Assembly (NCBI GenBank): GCA_900708905.1
Contig: CAADRB010000014.1
Location: forward strand, 2,335,822 to 2,399,821
Length of the DNA stretch: 64,000 bases
Source of the DNA: Hymenolepis diminuta
Lineage: Eukaryota > Platyhelminthes > Cestoda > Cyclophyllidea > Hymenolepididae
Direction: 5' to 3'
Numbering within the stretch: position 1 is the stretch's first letter; each line of letters opens with the position of its first letter. Position numbers and translations under genes: made by a program. The notes beneath the pieces were generated by a model. The model was not told where the DNA came from and searched no databases. It saw only the letters and a program-made list of their open reading frames with translations. Shown in pieces: positions 25,607 through 37,077 of this stretch.

Positions 25607-28062
25607 ATGAAAAAGGTCATAGATAAAGTGGAAATTACCCAGGACTCAGAATATAACGAACTGGATCAGCAATGTAGAAAGGCTGAGCGTGAGAAAAAGA
25701 GAATGATGAATCGCATGAGGACCTTATTTTATAAATATGAGCAAGTGTCCATTGGAGTTATGATTAAGCTATTTTAGAAAAGAAATGAATGTGCTAGAAG
25801 CTGAAAATGAAGATTTAAAACTTCAGATTTCGATGACAGATTGTATTAATAGCTATAAACGAGACGAAAGGTCAACAGATGAGCTTAGTAAACTGGTATT
25901 GTTTTACGACCAATTACAACGAAAAATTAGGAGTGAAAGACAAAAACAATTGGAATTAGATTGTGAAGTTCGAAATTTTCCTGCAATAAAATCTTTAGAT
26001 TTACAGCTATAATGAACAGATTAGTGAACTTCTTAAATCGGGATTATCTGAATACTATGAACGTTTGCAGTTTTATGATAAAATCAAAGAAAGAACGGAA
26101 AATAAAATCCACTTAGTAGGACAGTTATTTGTCGCACATTTTAGAGCAACGAAAAACTTGGGTCTTTATTTACTGCCATAAACAAAGTTCGAGCGGAAGT
26201 AGATGATATGTATGTTGAGAGAGATCAATTTATAAAGAATTGGAAAAAGCTTCAAAATGATCTTGAAGAAGTTTCTCAAAAGAGAAAAAAGGCAGTTACA
26301 GAATCCTTAAAAGTTCATGATGAAAGGTATATAATATTCTTAATAAACTTCAAATTCAAAGAGAGAAACTGCAAAAGAAAGTCCGTGTGGTTTCAGCAAA
26401 AAGTGCTCAAGATGCAGATTCGTTCGATGCAGAAGTGAAAGAACGTCAAAGAATGAATAATTATATCGACCGATTAAATACCTTCATGAGAATGAAATTA
26501 AAGAACCGCCACAGGAAGTCAGCCTTACCAAAAAAAGGTAATAACTAGCTTCTCTCTAAGTTACATGACATTAGGAGAAGATCCAGGGCTACAACTTGAA
26601 ACGCATCTTAATCAGATTGAGATATATGAAGAAGCTTTCAATAAGCTTTACCAAATTTTGGGTGTTAAAGATGTCTCTCAAATTATTGTAAAGTTCAAGG
26701 CAAACGAAGAGGAAATTCATAGATCGGTCGAGTACATCAATGCCAATAATGCCGATCGCTCTCAACTGAAGGAAGAAATCGATGACCTTAAGAACCAGAA
26801 ACTTCATACACTGACATATAGGAAAACGAATGACGATAAATTCCGTCAGCAAATATTGGAGCTGGATGCATGTTTAATTTTACCTTATACTAACTGTATT
26901 TCAGTACAACTTATTTTTGATGTGTCGATTTTAGGGGGAGTATTCCTACGCAAATTCAGAAAAATTGGCTCTTTCAAAATCTGTGCGCTCAACAAAAAGA
27001 ATTGTTAAACTTGTACTTGCAGAAATCAAAAAATTAGCATTAATGGTTCACTGTATTCCTGATGCAGAAGAGAATATGGATTCGTCAATGTTCTTCAGTG
27101 TTGACAATATTATGATAGCCATTGAAGATCGAATTGGATATCTTCATAACATATACAAATCCCAAGTAAGAGTAAGATCTGGGGTTCATAACTATTACTT
27201 TAGAAATGCAAGTTATCAGATAAAGTACAAAGTGAAGAAGCTATTATAAAACTCCCTGACAGTCTATCTGATTCCGCAATTAGTGAAGATGGCTTGACAA
27301 CCAGGTCAATTGAAGATTTACCATCGGTCGGGTGAGTTAATTAAATGACTTCCCTGTTAATTTAAGCGGCAAAGGCAATCACCACAGCATAAAGCTGCGA
27401 ACGAATCTCAGTGGTACTAAATGAGGTCGCTTTTTCAACTCGCATGAAAATTTTTGTATTTATTTAAGGCGCGCATTTGAATTAATCTTCTGCGTGTAAA
27501 ACTCGGCTGTCGCTTTTCCGACATTAAATTTGTCGTGAAAGATGAGTAGGAGGAGGGGAGTGGGCTTTTTTCTGTCCAAAAAAAGGAGGGGATAGTTTTT
27601 TGTCCCTCTACTCTTTGCGAGTGGCAAAAACTACAAGACATTGGGTTTTTTTCTGCCTCACTACTTTGAGTGAAAGTTTGTTTTGCTAATTTAAATTAAT
27701 AATTTATCTAGTTAGGAGAGCAGTAAAACACGAAGAGAGCTAAATTTTCTGCAAGGGAGTTCGTAAATAAATAATTTAAAACAGGAACAAATTTTAAGAA
27801 AAAGACAATTGTAATTTAGTTTAAAATAATTTATTTTTTCCTTAAAATAAATATTTTTTATTTTTTACCTAAGTCATAGATTAGCTGCTTAAACTTCATT
27901 TTTTTATATCTGCACTTTAACTTATCTAATAAACCAAAAGGAAGGCATTATCTTATGTTTCTTTTTTTCAGGGAAACTTTTGATTGTATCTCCGTGACTC
28001 CAAGTAATAAATCACAGCCAATAACTGATATCAATCTCCGAAAAATAATGACACGAAATTGA
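25607..28062 (+). CDS. CCDC63/CCDC114-type outer dynein arm docking complex coiled-coil protein
   Basis: Nine coding exons are proposed: 25607-25746, 25778-25967, 25999-26115, 26145-26326, 26362-26537, 26575-26903 (end uncertain), 26935-27165, 27204-27331 and 27972-28062. All phases agree and give about 527 residues, close to CCDC63 (about 560). The protein is nearly all coiled coil. Family landmarks are an N-terminal segment rich in E/R/K that ends AENEDLKLQI (about 60), the block VKERQRMNNYIDRLNTFMRM (about 235-254), the block starting YEEAFNKLYQILGVKDVSQI (about 286-340), and a conserved C-terminal domain with VDNIMIAIEDRIGYLHNIY. In the known family these proteins hold outer dynein arms on axonemal doublets of cilia and sperm; the same role is inferred here. 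The exon 6/7 junction is unclear: either a 31-nt intron at 26904 adds 12 odd residues, or a GC-AG intron starts at 26868. The start codon is the first ATG in frame, but an upstream exon is possible. An ODAD1/CCDC63 split cannot be decided. Confidence 0.85.
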
Positions 28063-28099
28063 TTTTGCTTATGTTTTAAAACAAATACGGACTTAAATG

Positions 28100-28105
28100 A
28101 TTAAA
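28100..28105 (+). promoter_or_regulatory. Possible polyadenylation signal
   Basis: ATTAAA lies 38 nt past the stop codon of the docking-complex gene. It is a common variant of AATAAA, so the 3'UTR would be very short. In DNA this AT-rich the motif also occurs by chance. Confidence 0.35.
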
Positions 28106-29317
28106 ATATTGAAGTTCTTATTTTGTTTTCCTTTAATTTAAACTCTTGTTTATCTATATTAACAAGCTGAAAATAATAGAGAATTATTCATTTTAATCAC
28201 CGTATTTAAGGACATCAATAAGTTTATGCAAGTGTATACATTCAAATTTTAATTGCATTTTTTTCAAGTGTCCGTTAACCGATAAATAACGCCTCTCAGA
28301 GTGGAGTTGATATTTGATTGGCCACTCGTAATGTGGAGATATTACACTAACCAATCAAAGATCTTTAAAGTAATAAAAAATCGTTTCGCGTACGCATTCT
28401 CTACTAATGTATTTTGGTCTTATATTTATAGTCAAGTTATAACTCTGCACACAAAGGCCAATGTAAATATTCAAGAGAAGATAATATCTATTCTCCTTAA
28501 AATAAATAAAAAAATGTTTTTGCTACTTGTAATGCATCTATTATCGGACAGTTTTAGATGATAAACATAATGCTCCAGTACATTTGGTGCTCTCTAATCA
28601 AAATAAACTTACAAATCGCATTTTTGATATTTGGTCCATAACGGAAACTTCTAGCAATTCTTCAATTATTCAGAGCACAAGATTCTTAATTCCACATGGT
28701 GTGGAAAATTATGCCTTTATTTATTCATTTGAGCGATGGATCACCTTTAAAAAACCATTTGAGCAAGGAGTTGTATAATTTTCAATGTTGCATTTACTAA
28801 CGAGAGAAGAAATTGGGAATTGAAAATTTCGGTCTTGAAACCGAGTCTCAGTTGCGATTAGATCCTTTTTTATTCTTAATGCCAACATGCTTTCGAATTT
28901 TAGTGGAGTATTCTACTCTGTTGGAGCTCGGCTTTGAAGGTGGCTGGGTTACCATTGTCGTAATACCGATTTTCAAATTCGAAAGTTCGCCTTCACTTGT
29001 ATTTCATAATCCCCGTTTAACAAGCCAGTTCAAGTTCGATTCAATCAAAATATTTATTTTCAAATCCATTGGATTCTTTCTTATTCTAAAGATAATCAAA
29101 TCTACAATTTACCTCTAATCGTCCAAACAGATAACCAATTATCAACGTTTCAAATCAAAGTACCTGACCATCGACCAATAAAAAATCAGTCTCTGTTTAT
29201 GTTCCAGTTTACCCTATTTACTATCAGTTGGTATATTAGGTTTATTGAAAGCAATGGAAATTTGTATTTATCTGCTTAATTTATACCCAATATAAATAAC
29301 TTATAATATTTTATCAC
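28106..29317. other. No supported gene
   Basis: Three plus-strand ORFs (28301-28561, 28584-28778, 28813-29118) lie end to end. They are rich in F, I, K, L and S and have no splice consensus between them. Their length is not exceptional for this base composition, so they are not called genes. Confidence 0.4.
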
Positions 29318-29541
29318 CTGTATAAGTGGATAAACATTTTTGAGAATTTTTAATTTGGACAAGGTGAGGAGTTTGATAATAGAGTTTGTGATTAAATTAT
29401 TACTGAATTCAACGATAGGAACGATTCTGCTTATCTTCTTATCCGCTTTACATGACTCTCGTTGTAATCCATTTGCTTTATTCATAACTGAATGGGTTTC
29501 GTAATGGAAGCCTTCCAGGTGTAAGTCAGTGTATATAATTC
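29318..29541 (-). CDS. Candidate isolated exon
   Basis: On the minus strand the acceptor GGGTTTAG is followed by 224 open nucleotides ending at the consensus donor CAG|GTGATA. The product (74 codons plus two bases) includes DLHLEGFHYETHSVMNKANG and is mixed in composition rather than AT-driven. A further coding-like minus-strand stretch at about 29630-29710 would be the natural upstream exon, but its phase does not match. No family is recognised. Confidence 0.2.
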
Positions 29542-30430
29542 CTAAACCCACGCAGCAAAGCGTTTTTCAGCCCTCATCACGAGAAGAGGAGTAGCAGTAA
29601 GAAGCCTCTCTGGTAGGGGAAATTTATTCTTCTACCCTTTTTTTAGTCCAGAATGAACCAGTGCCGTTGATTGTTCCGCTCGCTGGATGTGATATTGAAA
29701 AAGAAACCTTATCCAGTGTGCTATTTATTTTTTTTTCAAGAATTTGGAGCGATATTCCGATCTGAGGTGATTTAATAACAGGGAAGTGGAGTATTTGAAG
29801 TCAATGACCTTTATGTCATTTTATTTGCATTATTTGAAATGAAGAATTTATTTTCTCCTGCCTTTCCCGAAACCTTTGAAATGTAACCGTTCCTCACATC
29901 ATTTTCAGTTATTATCATCCTCAGATCTTCCATTTTTGCGTTGTTTGCTGTCAGTTAATATGAACTGGCAGCAATCATTTAATATCGCTAGTTCAAACAA
30001 CCCAGAAATATAAAAAGAAATCGGAATTTGTCGATGGATAATAGTGAATATGATCTAAGATGAGAAGTTTGAGGATCTCGATTTCATTGCAGTAATATAC
30101 ACGTTGAGTAAATGTCAGTTTACTGTTGAGGTGTACTCACAATTCAGTTACGAAAATCAGACTAGTCTTTGGGCTCCCTAAGTCTCTTCTCTCAAGCTTC
30201 TTTTGAGTTATTAGATACCAGGAACAACTAGAAAGGAAGCATTCACAAAGTTATAGCTAATGCACACAAATCAAGATGCCAAGAAAGTCTTTGGTTTGAC
30301 TGGACTGTCAAGGCTAAAGTGCCCAACAATGTCTATTACGGTCTCTAAAGCATAAATTCTCACCTCAGTGGAACTTGAGTAAAACAAATAAACAGCGATG
30401 TTAATATTTACAAAAAAGGCAACAATATTG
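29542..30430. other. No supported gene
   Basis: Contains the out-of-phase minus-strand open stretch at about 29630-29710 (includes SHPASGTINGTGSFW) and otherwise nothing recognisable. Confidence 0.35.
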
Positions 30431-30713
30431 TCACTCTATCGACAAGATCACTGTTTTCAGAGGCTCCAACTGAAAAGGGTGGCTGAAATACCACATATTA
30501 GACTGTCATCTTCATTGACAGGACATACGTTTCTGAGCGTACTGTGATCAAGTAAAAATCCTGAATTCCATTGACCTTCCCACAAACCATTTGATCAGAG
30601 CTATGGCTACACAGTTGCTTGTTCGAAAAGTGTAGTTCATAGTATCCTCATAAATTAACGGGCGCATTATTACTGGCCTTGAGCTCTGTCATGCACTCAT
30701 CGAGGTCGAGATG
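30431..30713 (-). CDS. Candidate three-exon 3' gene end with ultrashort introns
   Basis: The minus-strand exons proposed are 30713-30660, 30617-30504 and 30469-30431. They encode HLDLDECMTELKASNNAP, then a 38-residue segment containing GKVNGIQDFYLITVRSETYV, then 12 residues to TGA. The introns would be 42 nt (GT...AG) and 34 nt ending in CCCTTTTCAG, similar in size to those of the docking-complex gene. Without splicing the same frame has a TGA in the first intron and a TAA in the second, so the alternative reading is a decayed pseudogene in one frame. The acceptor before the first exon (GAATTAAG) is weak and no exon upstream was fixed. Composition is clearly more coding-like than the surroundings. 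Family unknown. Confidence 0.3.
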
Positions 30714-31836
30714 CTTAATTCAGATTAGGAGAACTGTGTAGACCTAAATAATAAATTATGATATCTAATTGGTCTTTCTAAAATTTTTACACCTTCATCA
30801 GGTATAATATATGGAGAAAATCTTGCAAATATCAATTAGGAAATCGATGAAAGGATTCAAGAACAAATGACTTGAAAACAAACCCTTTGGGTGTTTATCT
30901 TATTTCCTCTGAGCAGGTTTATTTAATTAACATGATTAATCACTTTTTTCTGCTAATTCGATTACTTTGATTTATTCTCCAGCTAAGTCTTTCCCTTAAC
31001 AAGTTAAAATTAATCGCTTAATGTTTTAATTCCGCTTCATTTCAATTCCTCTGATCTCCCGATTCGATATATTAAAAAAGTTACAAAAAAGCATGTAGCT
31101 GCTTGTTTTGCCATATTTTACGGTTGATGATTTGAATTTCGGTAGAGAAAAGATTGTTACAATGTGTCACACATATCTCCTAATAAATCGAAGAAAAATT
31201 GTCTGATTTAATTTCAATTAAGATGACATTAATGCTACTGATTAAGTTGAAGTCGGTTGTAAGATAACTCAGAAATTAGTGAAATTTATAATTATAATAA
31301 GTCCATTTATTTACTGAGTGTATCGAGGATACAAATATGATGTATAATTCTGCGGTGCTTTTAATTATTCTTTCTGCATTTTGACATTTTTTTCCAGCTT
31401 TGGCCTGTAATATCCATTAAAACATCTTTTCATTGTTATGTTAAACAGCCCTAAACTTAGAATGATTACACGCATCTGGGAGCACACCAAATATAAGAAG
31501 AGTGGTTTCATAGTCAGTTTCTCATTTATGCATCTGCTATATTCAACAAAAAGGAATTTACCGGCATCATTCCCAAAAGACAGTTTCTTCAGTATTCGGT
31601 GAAGAGTTAAAAAATAAAATACTGGGCCCCTTTGATTGAAAAATCCTTACTGTATTTATTCAGCAGTTCATTAAAATTAAGTTTGAGTTCAGTTGAATGA
31701 ATTCTGCTATGAATAAACCTACTTTAGCTGATCTCAACTTTGGCCGTTGATGTGATCAATGACTCATGTCAAATAGCGTGGACATGAGCACACTTTCAGA
31801 AACGTAGGCGTTAAATCCTGCAAGTTGAACTCTAAA

Positions 31837-33160
31837 ATGTTAGATCATGAGATGATTTGCTTTACTCAACTTAAAGAATCTCCAATACTCATGAAGTAAA
31901 GTTCTGACCTTGTTCTCTATCTTCACACAATCCCTCCCCTTTTATTCCTAACTGCTCCACTCTTTCTCTTTCCCTAGGTTTAATTGTTTTCCAATGCTTA
32001 AAAATGGATGGTGGAGCTATAACGCCTCATTGACAGTCAGTGGAATCAAAGAAAAGTAAGATCGTATAAGTAGTGTGGAGATAATTAATATTTCTACTTT
32101 ATTATTTGCTACGTAAAGATATGGAAGGCTCCAGAGGCAATATCCAATTTACCAATAAAAATTCCACTTATGAGTGCATGCTGTACACTTAAGAAACGTG
32201 ATAAAAGCGAGAGAATCTGGATACGTATTTTTTTTAGTATTTCACAGGATTTACTTACTCATTTCATATTTCATCCTGACCAACAAAGGGGAAAAATAGG
32301 CGTCGTAGCATGGAGCTTACTGCCCACTTTCCTATTTAACGTCGTTTTGTCGCCCACATTAACTTGGTGAGGTTTTCGTTTTGGTAGGTTTTTCGTTCAT
32401 TTGTCTACTTATTCATTTGACATGCTGCAGTTAATTATACTTTACCAGTAAAATCAGTTTGAATTCTCGAACTGGAATAAGACTCTACTTACTGGATCAT
32501 AATTTGCGCAATGAAATTATGGATGACTGATGTAAAACATTCTTGAGTATCAGGTAGAATCGCATGAATCAATCGTTTTTTATCTACTTTTAATGAATAT
32601 TGCAATGTCAACAAGAATAATACCATTTAAATCTGGCCGGCAGTAAATTTTACTAAAAACAAGGAGCCAATTGTGGTATCATCACCATTTATTGCATTGA
32701 ATTGAGAAATATTTCGAGTTAATTGATTGTTTCAAGCGTATACAGAAGTAATAAGAACGAAATATCTCGTTAAACGCCATACGACGAATTGAATATCACT
32801 GAACTCGAAGCTACTTTCAATTTCAGATTGGATTCACTTATCTAGAGACTAGAAAGAATTGTCTAAAATGAGATCGGCTCCACAAAATCTTTTTAATTAA
32901 TTATGACTAGCCAAACATCCGAGGTCTTACAGATCTCTTTTCTGACTTAGACGAAGTGGAATGACTTTTTTAACTTGTCTGACTCTCCAAGGTAAAGCAT
33001 TTCAGATTCTAGAAAATTGTCAACAGAGTTTTGGAAAGAGGTTGAAGAAGAATCTGTGGAACAAAGTGCTTCCACAGGACACATTACTGACATATTTAGG
33101 CACGAATTTCATCCACCACAAGCACATATATATTATTTTTTAAGAATCAAGAAAAATTAG
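31837..33160 (+). CDS. Candidate four-exon gene of unknown family
   Basis: The exons proposed are 31837-31895, 31978-32055, 32238-32366 and 32998-33160. Exon 1 starts at ATG and ends AA|GTAAAG. Exon 2 follows a long pyrimidine run (TCTTTCCCTAG) and ends at GTAAGA. Exon 3 follows a run of T before TAG and ends TG|GTGAGG. Exon 4 opens at a weaker AG and ends at TAG 33158. The first three introns (82, 182 and 631 nt) all leave two bases that the next exon completes without a stop. Exon 2 reads LKNGWWSYNASLTVSGIKE and exon 4 has STEFWKEVEEESVEQSASTG. The same frame is open upstream of the ATG to about 31786, so exon 1 may be longer. The composition is protein-like and unlike the AT-driven background. 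No domain is recognised. Exon 3 contains a hydrophobic segment that could be membrane-associated. Confidence 0.42.
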
Positions 33161-33333
33161 CGTAACTGAGTACGAAAATCACTGCACAATTCTCAAAATT
33201 TGCAATTCAAAATCGTTTGGAGTGATAAATGAATTCATAAAAGGAAACTGAGTGTGTTGTAAACCAATTTCTTTTCTCTGTGTATTATTCTTGATTTAGC
33301 GTATCAGAAAATCTTCTGTTTTATTCGTTTTAG

Positions 33334-33443
33334 ATAAGGCCGTTTTTGCGGGTGGTAGAAGCAATCGTCGTCCAATAATTATTGCTGTCGCGCTAAGTCC
33401 TTCTACGCGAAATCTCTCATACCTTCCCGATATCTCACGCTGA
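33334..33443 (+). CDS. Candidate terminal exon, unknown protein
   Basis: The acceptor TTATTCGTTTTAG is followed by two bases and 35 codons to TGA 33441-33443, in a block much richer in G+C than its flanks. The product includes AVFAGGRSNRRPIIIAVALS. It needs an upstream exon leaving one base. It lies just after the candidate gene ending at 33160 and could be its real last exon if a donor inside exon 4 is used (for example A|GTGCTT at 33066), but that donor is weak. Confidence 0.3.
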
Positions 33444-36400
33444 GATGTATTTTACCAGAAATAACAAATGAATTTTACGACAATGAATGAATGAAGTAAC
33501 TGCAATTTCTTCAGTGGTATCGAAAAGCTAAGTTGATTATTATCATATTAATAAGCAAATAACAAGTTATTGTGAGATTGGAACTGAAATGGATTAACAG
33601 CAAGAATGACCAAAAGCTCCAACTCAGCTTTGCTCGGCAAGCAATATTCACTCAATTTAAGTTCATAGGGTTTGCAACGGCTGCGTATTTTGGATTATGC
33701 CATCTAATCATTGTGTAATTATGGCAATTTCAATAGTCCCAGCATCTAATTATCTCAACTTATTTGGTTCCAGATATAGATTTTTTTCTGATTCAAATAC
33801 ATTTGATCTGGTTTGCAAAATGCCTCACTTCAAAAATGCGAACGAATCCAAACTTTTCAGTCCATCATTTTCAAAACTTAGGTCCAATTAAACTTATTCG
33901 TGTTAAATTTCTCAAGGCATCAAGAATATAATAACATCAATCACAACGACGATTTTGGAAAAATCATTAATTTCGATTTCTACATCATATATTTTATCTT
34001 TAGTCGAACAGAAGAATAGATATTTCTCATTTTAAATGGAAAAATTTTAAGTTAGAGTCTTCGAACTTGTTATTTTATAATAATTTTCAGATGATAGCCT
34101 GTATCTGGCATGACTGTCAAAAGATGGTTTTATGCAGCTGTCTATGTTCCAGTTACAGGTGTTTTCGTAGTCGACGGATGCTAATACCTACGTCAAAAAC
34201 AGGAAGATGAGAACGGAATTGAAAATCCTTGTCACCTATTCTTCAAAAACACAAAAACCTACTTATTTTCAGCCAATTTCAATGGGTTTATATCCTTGAT
34301 GTTGGCGGCTTTTATGCGATACGGAGTTAATCAATTTTTACGCCCTTCATGATCATGTTCAGTGAACAATTATAAATTCTTTCAAACCCATCATAGGTAC
34401 GTATTTCGATGTCCTGCAAGAAACGAGGGTTTTTGATGGACTATTTGTCACGGGTTTGTTAACTTTTAAAATATACGAGTTGACCGATTTTGCACATATA
34501 TGTCATATTAGCTAGTCTTGATCATACCAAATTGAAACTTCGTGTTCTAAATTCACTTTGGGTGGAAAAAAGATACTCCATTTCTTAATTACGGTCCGTT
34601 TTCTTTAAGTTGCGATTCATGCGCGATGGTAGCGGCCAGCTCGATTTTAAAATATCTGAAGCTAGTAGAATTTACTTATGATGAATGAAATGTAGCATGA
34701 ACATGGAAAATATTTTATCAATACCCTAAAATATAGTATATTATAAATCGTAAATCGTTTTTGGATACAATTAACTTAAATTTATGCATTAGTTCCAGTT
34801 TCAGAAAGATGAGCAGGAAATTTGCACGCCATCAAATTGGAAAACCCATTTCAAGTAAAAAAGGAGTTTACATCATATCTGTCATCTGCTTTAGGCGAAC
34901 AAACAATTTATTTTCATTTTAAGATCAATTTATGGTATTTTTAAATTTACAAGGAATTTTGAAACCGGCAGAAAATCAGTTTAAAACAATTACAGAATTC
35001 TCATTTCGAAAATGATGTCAGTGTCTCCTTGTGCAGTTATTTTGAGTACTTAAATATTCTCCATTGTATATATTTGGCTTTACAAACGATTAACCACCAA
35101 CAGTACATGTTCGGTCATAAATAATCGCACCTTGACGCGTTTCTTAATTTGAGTGCTTCCGTAATTCTTGTATTTGAAACACGCACTTTATCATGTTGAA
35201 TAGGAAAACTATTCTTTCAGTTACCGTTAGTTTGCTATTCAATAATTAGTTGAATTTTCTAATCTGATGCCCAACATAATATTTTCTCCTTTCCCTAGGT
35301 ATAAACTTACAAGCACTTTCCTCCATAGAACTGTGGTTTTTCAATCACCCTATCTTAAACATTTTTCGGTGTATCGTTAAGCAAAACAATTCTTTCCAAC
35401 AGTGAAATGAAATGCTTGTACGGAAATTGAGTCAACATATATTGGCACATAGCATCAAAATAGCAAAAATGTTTAAATGAAAAACTAAGTGTGAAAATAC
35501 TATTCGTTTCATAATGGTCTGGATTGTTAGGTTTTAACTGATTATAGATAAGATGATAGGTGGTTGTGAATGTGGTTGTTGTTTGAAATGCAAGGCCACT
35601 CTGTAAAACACAAAGCAGAAGAGAAATAGGCGCCACTGAAATATATTTCAAAGAATACAACCTTCAGGGAGAAACAATTGCAGTCAGAACCGTTAACGAA
35701 ATCATTCCATAAGATAAGAATTAACTTTTGTAAGCCTCCCCCTTTAACAAACTTGAATTTTAAAACTATATATCCGTTTGTCCTATTTGTGTTGATGACA
35801 TCATCTCTAAATATATGGACTTAATATTCAGTTTGAACACTTTAACGTACAACCAAATTAAAATGAATCGTATCTACGTCAGATACTAGCATAAAAAGTA
35901 AGGTGTTGATTATGTTTTCCCTTCTCTACTAACCAAGAATAGCCAGAAGATAATTGCTGAGGATGTTTTATATTACAAGTCTGCTAAAGTATTTTTTGAT
36001 ACAATTTCATTTGCGTATGCAGTTTAGTTTTGTTTACTTCCCTGTTTATATCAAACATTTGGATGACCTCGAGTTGTGCTAGCTGATACCTTTAATAGTA
36101 AACAATCGTCATGAGGCATACATTGTTTATATCAGAGAATATCTTCATGTTACAATTCAAATTGTTTATAATGATTTCCTACAGGTTTCACTTTGTCGAA
36201 CATTTTTCTTGTCTTTACCATCTTTACTGAATATTTATGATGTGTAGTTTGGTTAACGCAGCAGTATCCATTTCTGTCCCCTTAAATGATATCGGTTCGA
36301 AATCTACTTGGACAATGGTAATCAAATGTAATCTTGTCTGCTGTTACGTACGGAATTTTCCAGTTTTCAACCCTATACTGGATTCTATCCGCCTTTCACT

Positions 36401-36854
36401 GAGTCGCTTTTTTGATTTGTTTCAAGTACCTAGCTCAGGCATATTGACTTTCCCTTTTCATTTTGCAGACTAAGCGGTAAATGTCTTCTTTGATCTCTCT
36501 TTCAATGCAAGCTTCTAGTCAGTATCCGGTATCTGGTTTCTTGTGAAAGAGCTTAAGAACGGATGGATAGTAGCTTAAAAATTTTACTCTATTCTAAAAC
36601 CAGTGATTTTAAAACTTTGGGTATCTCGCAAAATTAAATAGTAATAATGCATATATAAATTTTATCGTTTCATTTTTATAATACTGACCACTAAAAACGT
36701 TTGATGCTCTCATCTTTATCATTTGTTGGTCTTTCTGTTAACCAATTTCACTTGCTTACCACATTAAAATATTGCAAAGCTTTTTAGCCCTACTGTAGAT
36801 AATTCATAATAAAAAAGTAAATATAACCAATAAACAAACTTTTCAGAAAGTAAA
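33444..36854. other. No supported gene
   Basis: AT-rich. The ORFs at 33697-33891 (+), 35355-35660 (-) and 36237-36473 (+) lack convincing splice sites or recognisable similarity. No repeat copies were matched. Confidence 0.4.
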
Positions 36855-37050
36855 TAGGGACTGGTTGCTTAGAGGTCAATGCGCTCGCAAGCTAAGTCAA
36901 ATATCTCGAGTTCAATAGTACCGATGTGAATCTGGAGAACTAAAGAATTTAGTACTTAGATTGGAAGCTTCCCGCTGCTCACTGAGATGTAAAGCTGCCA
37001 TTCCCAAATCCATGGAAAGATAAACACCCACCCCACATCCTATTAACACT
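36855..37050 (+). mobile_element. tRNA-derived SINE-like repeat, copy 2
   Basis: The head reads GTTGCTTAGAGGTCAATGCG, close to a polymerase III A box (TRGCNNAGYNGG). About 30 bases later comes CTCGAGTTCAATAGTACC, a B-box-like element (GGTTCGANTCC). The head aligns with the copy at 59041 (GTCAACGTGC, then GATCAATG). The tail diverges from the other copies, so this may be a subfamily. It lies immediately upstream of the candidate exon at 37078. Confidence 0.5.
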
Positions 37051-37077
37051 TATGTACCCATGGTAAGAAGTCAGTAG

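Noticed and set aside
26589..26852. 87-codon minus-strand ORF
   Set aside because: Lies antisense to exon 6 of the docking-complex gene, whose frame has clear family landmarks; a shadow.
25607..28062. Assignment to CCDC151 (ODAD3) or CCDC39/40
   Set aside because: The order of conserved blocks, especially the RLNTFMRMK-type and YEEAF-type segments, fits CCDC63/CCDC114 better from memory of the families.
28301..29118. Three consecutive plus-strand ORFs resembling a gene cluster
   Set aside because: Lengths and F/I/K/L/S composition are as expected for chance frames; no donors or acceptors link them.
36855..37050. Functional tRNA gene
   Set aside because: A- and B-box-like strings are present but no cloverleaf with a 7-bp acceptor stem could be drawn; a SINE head fits better.
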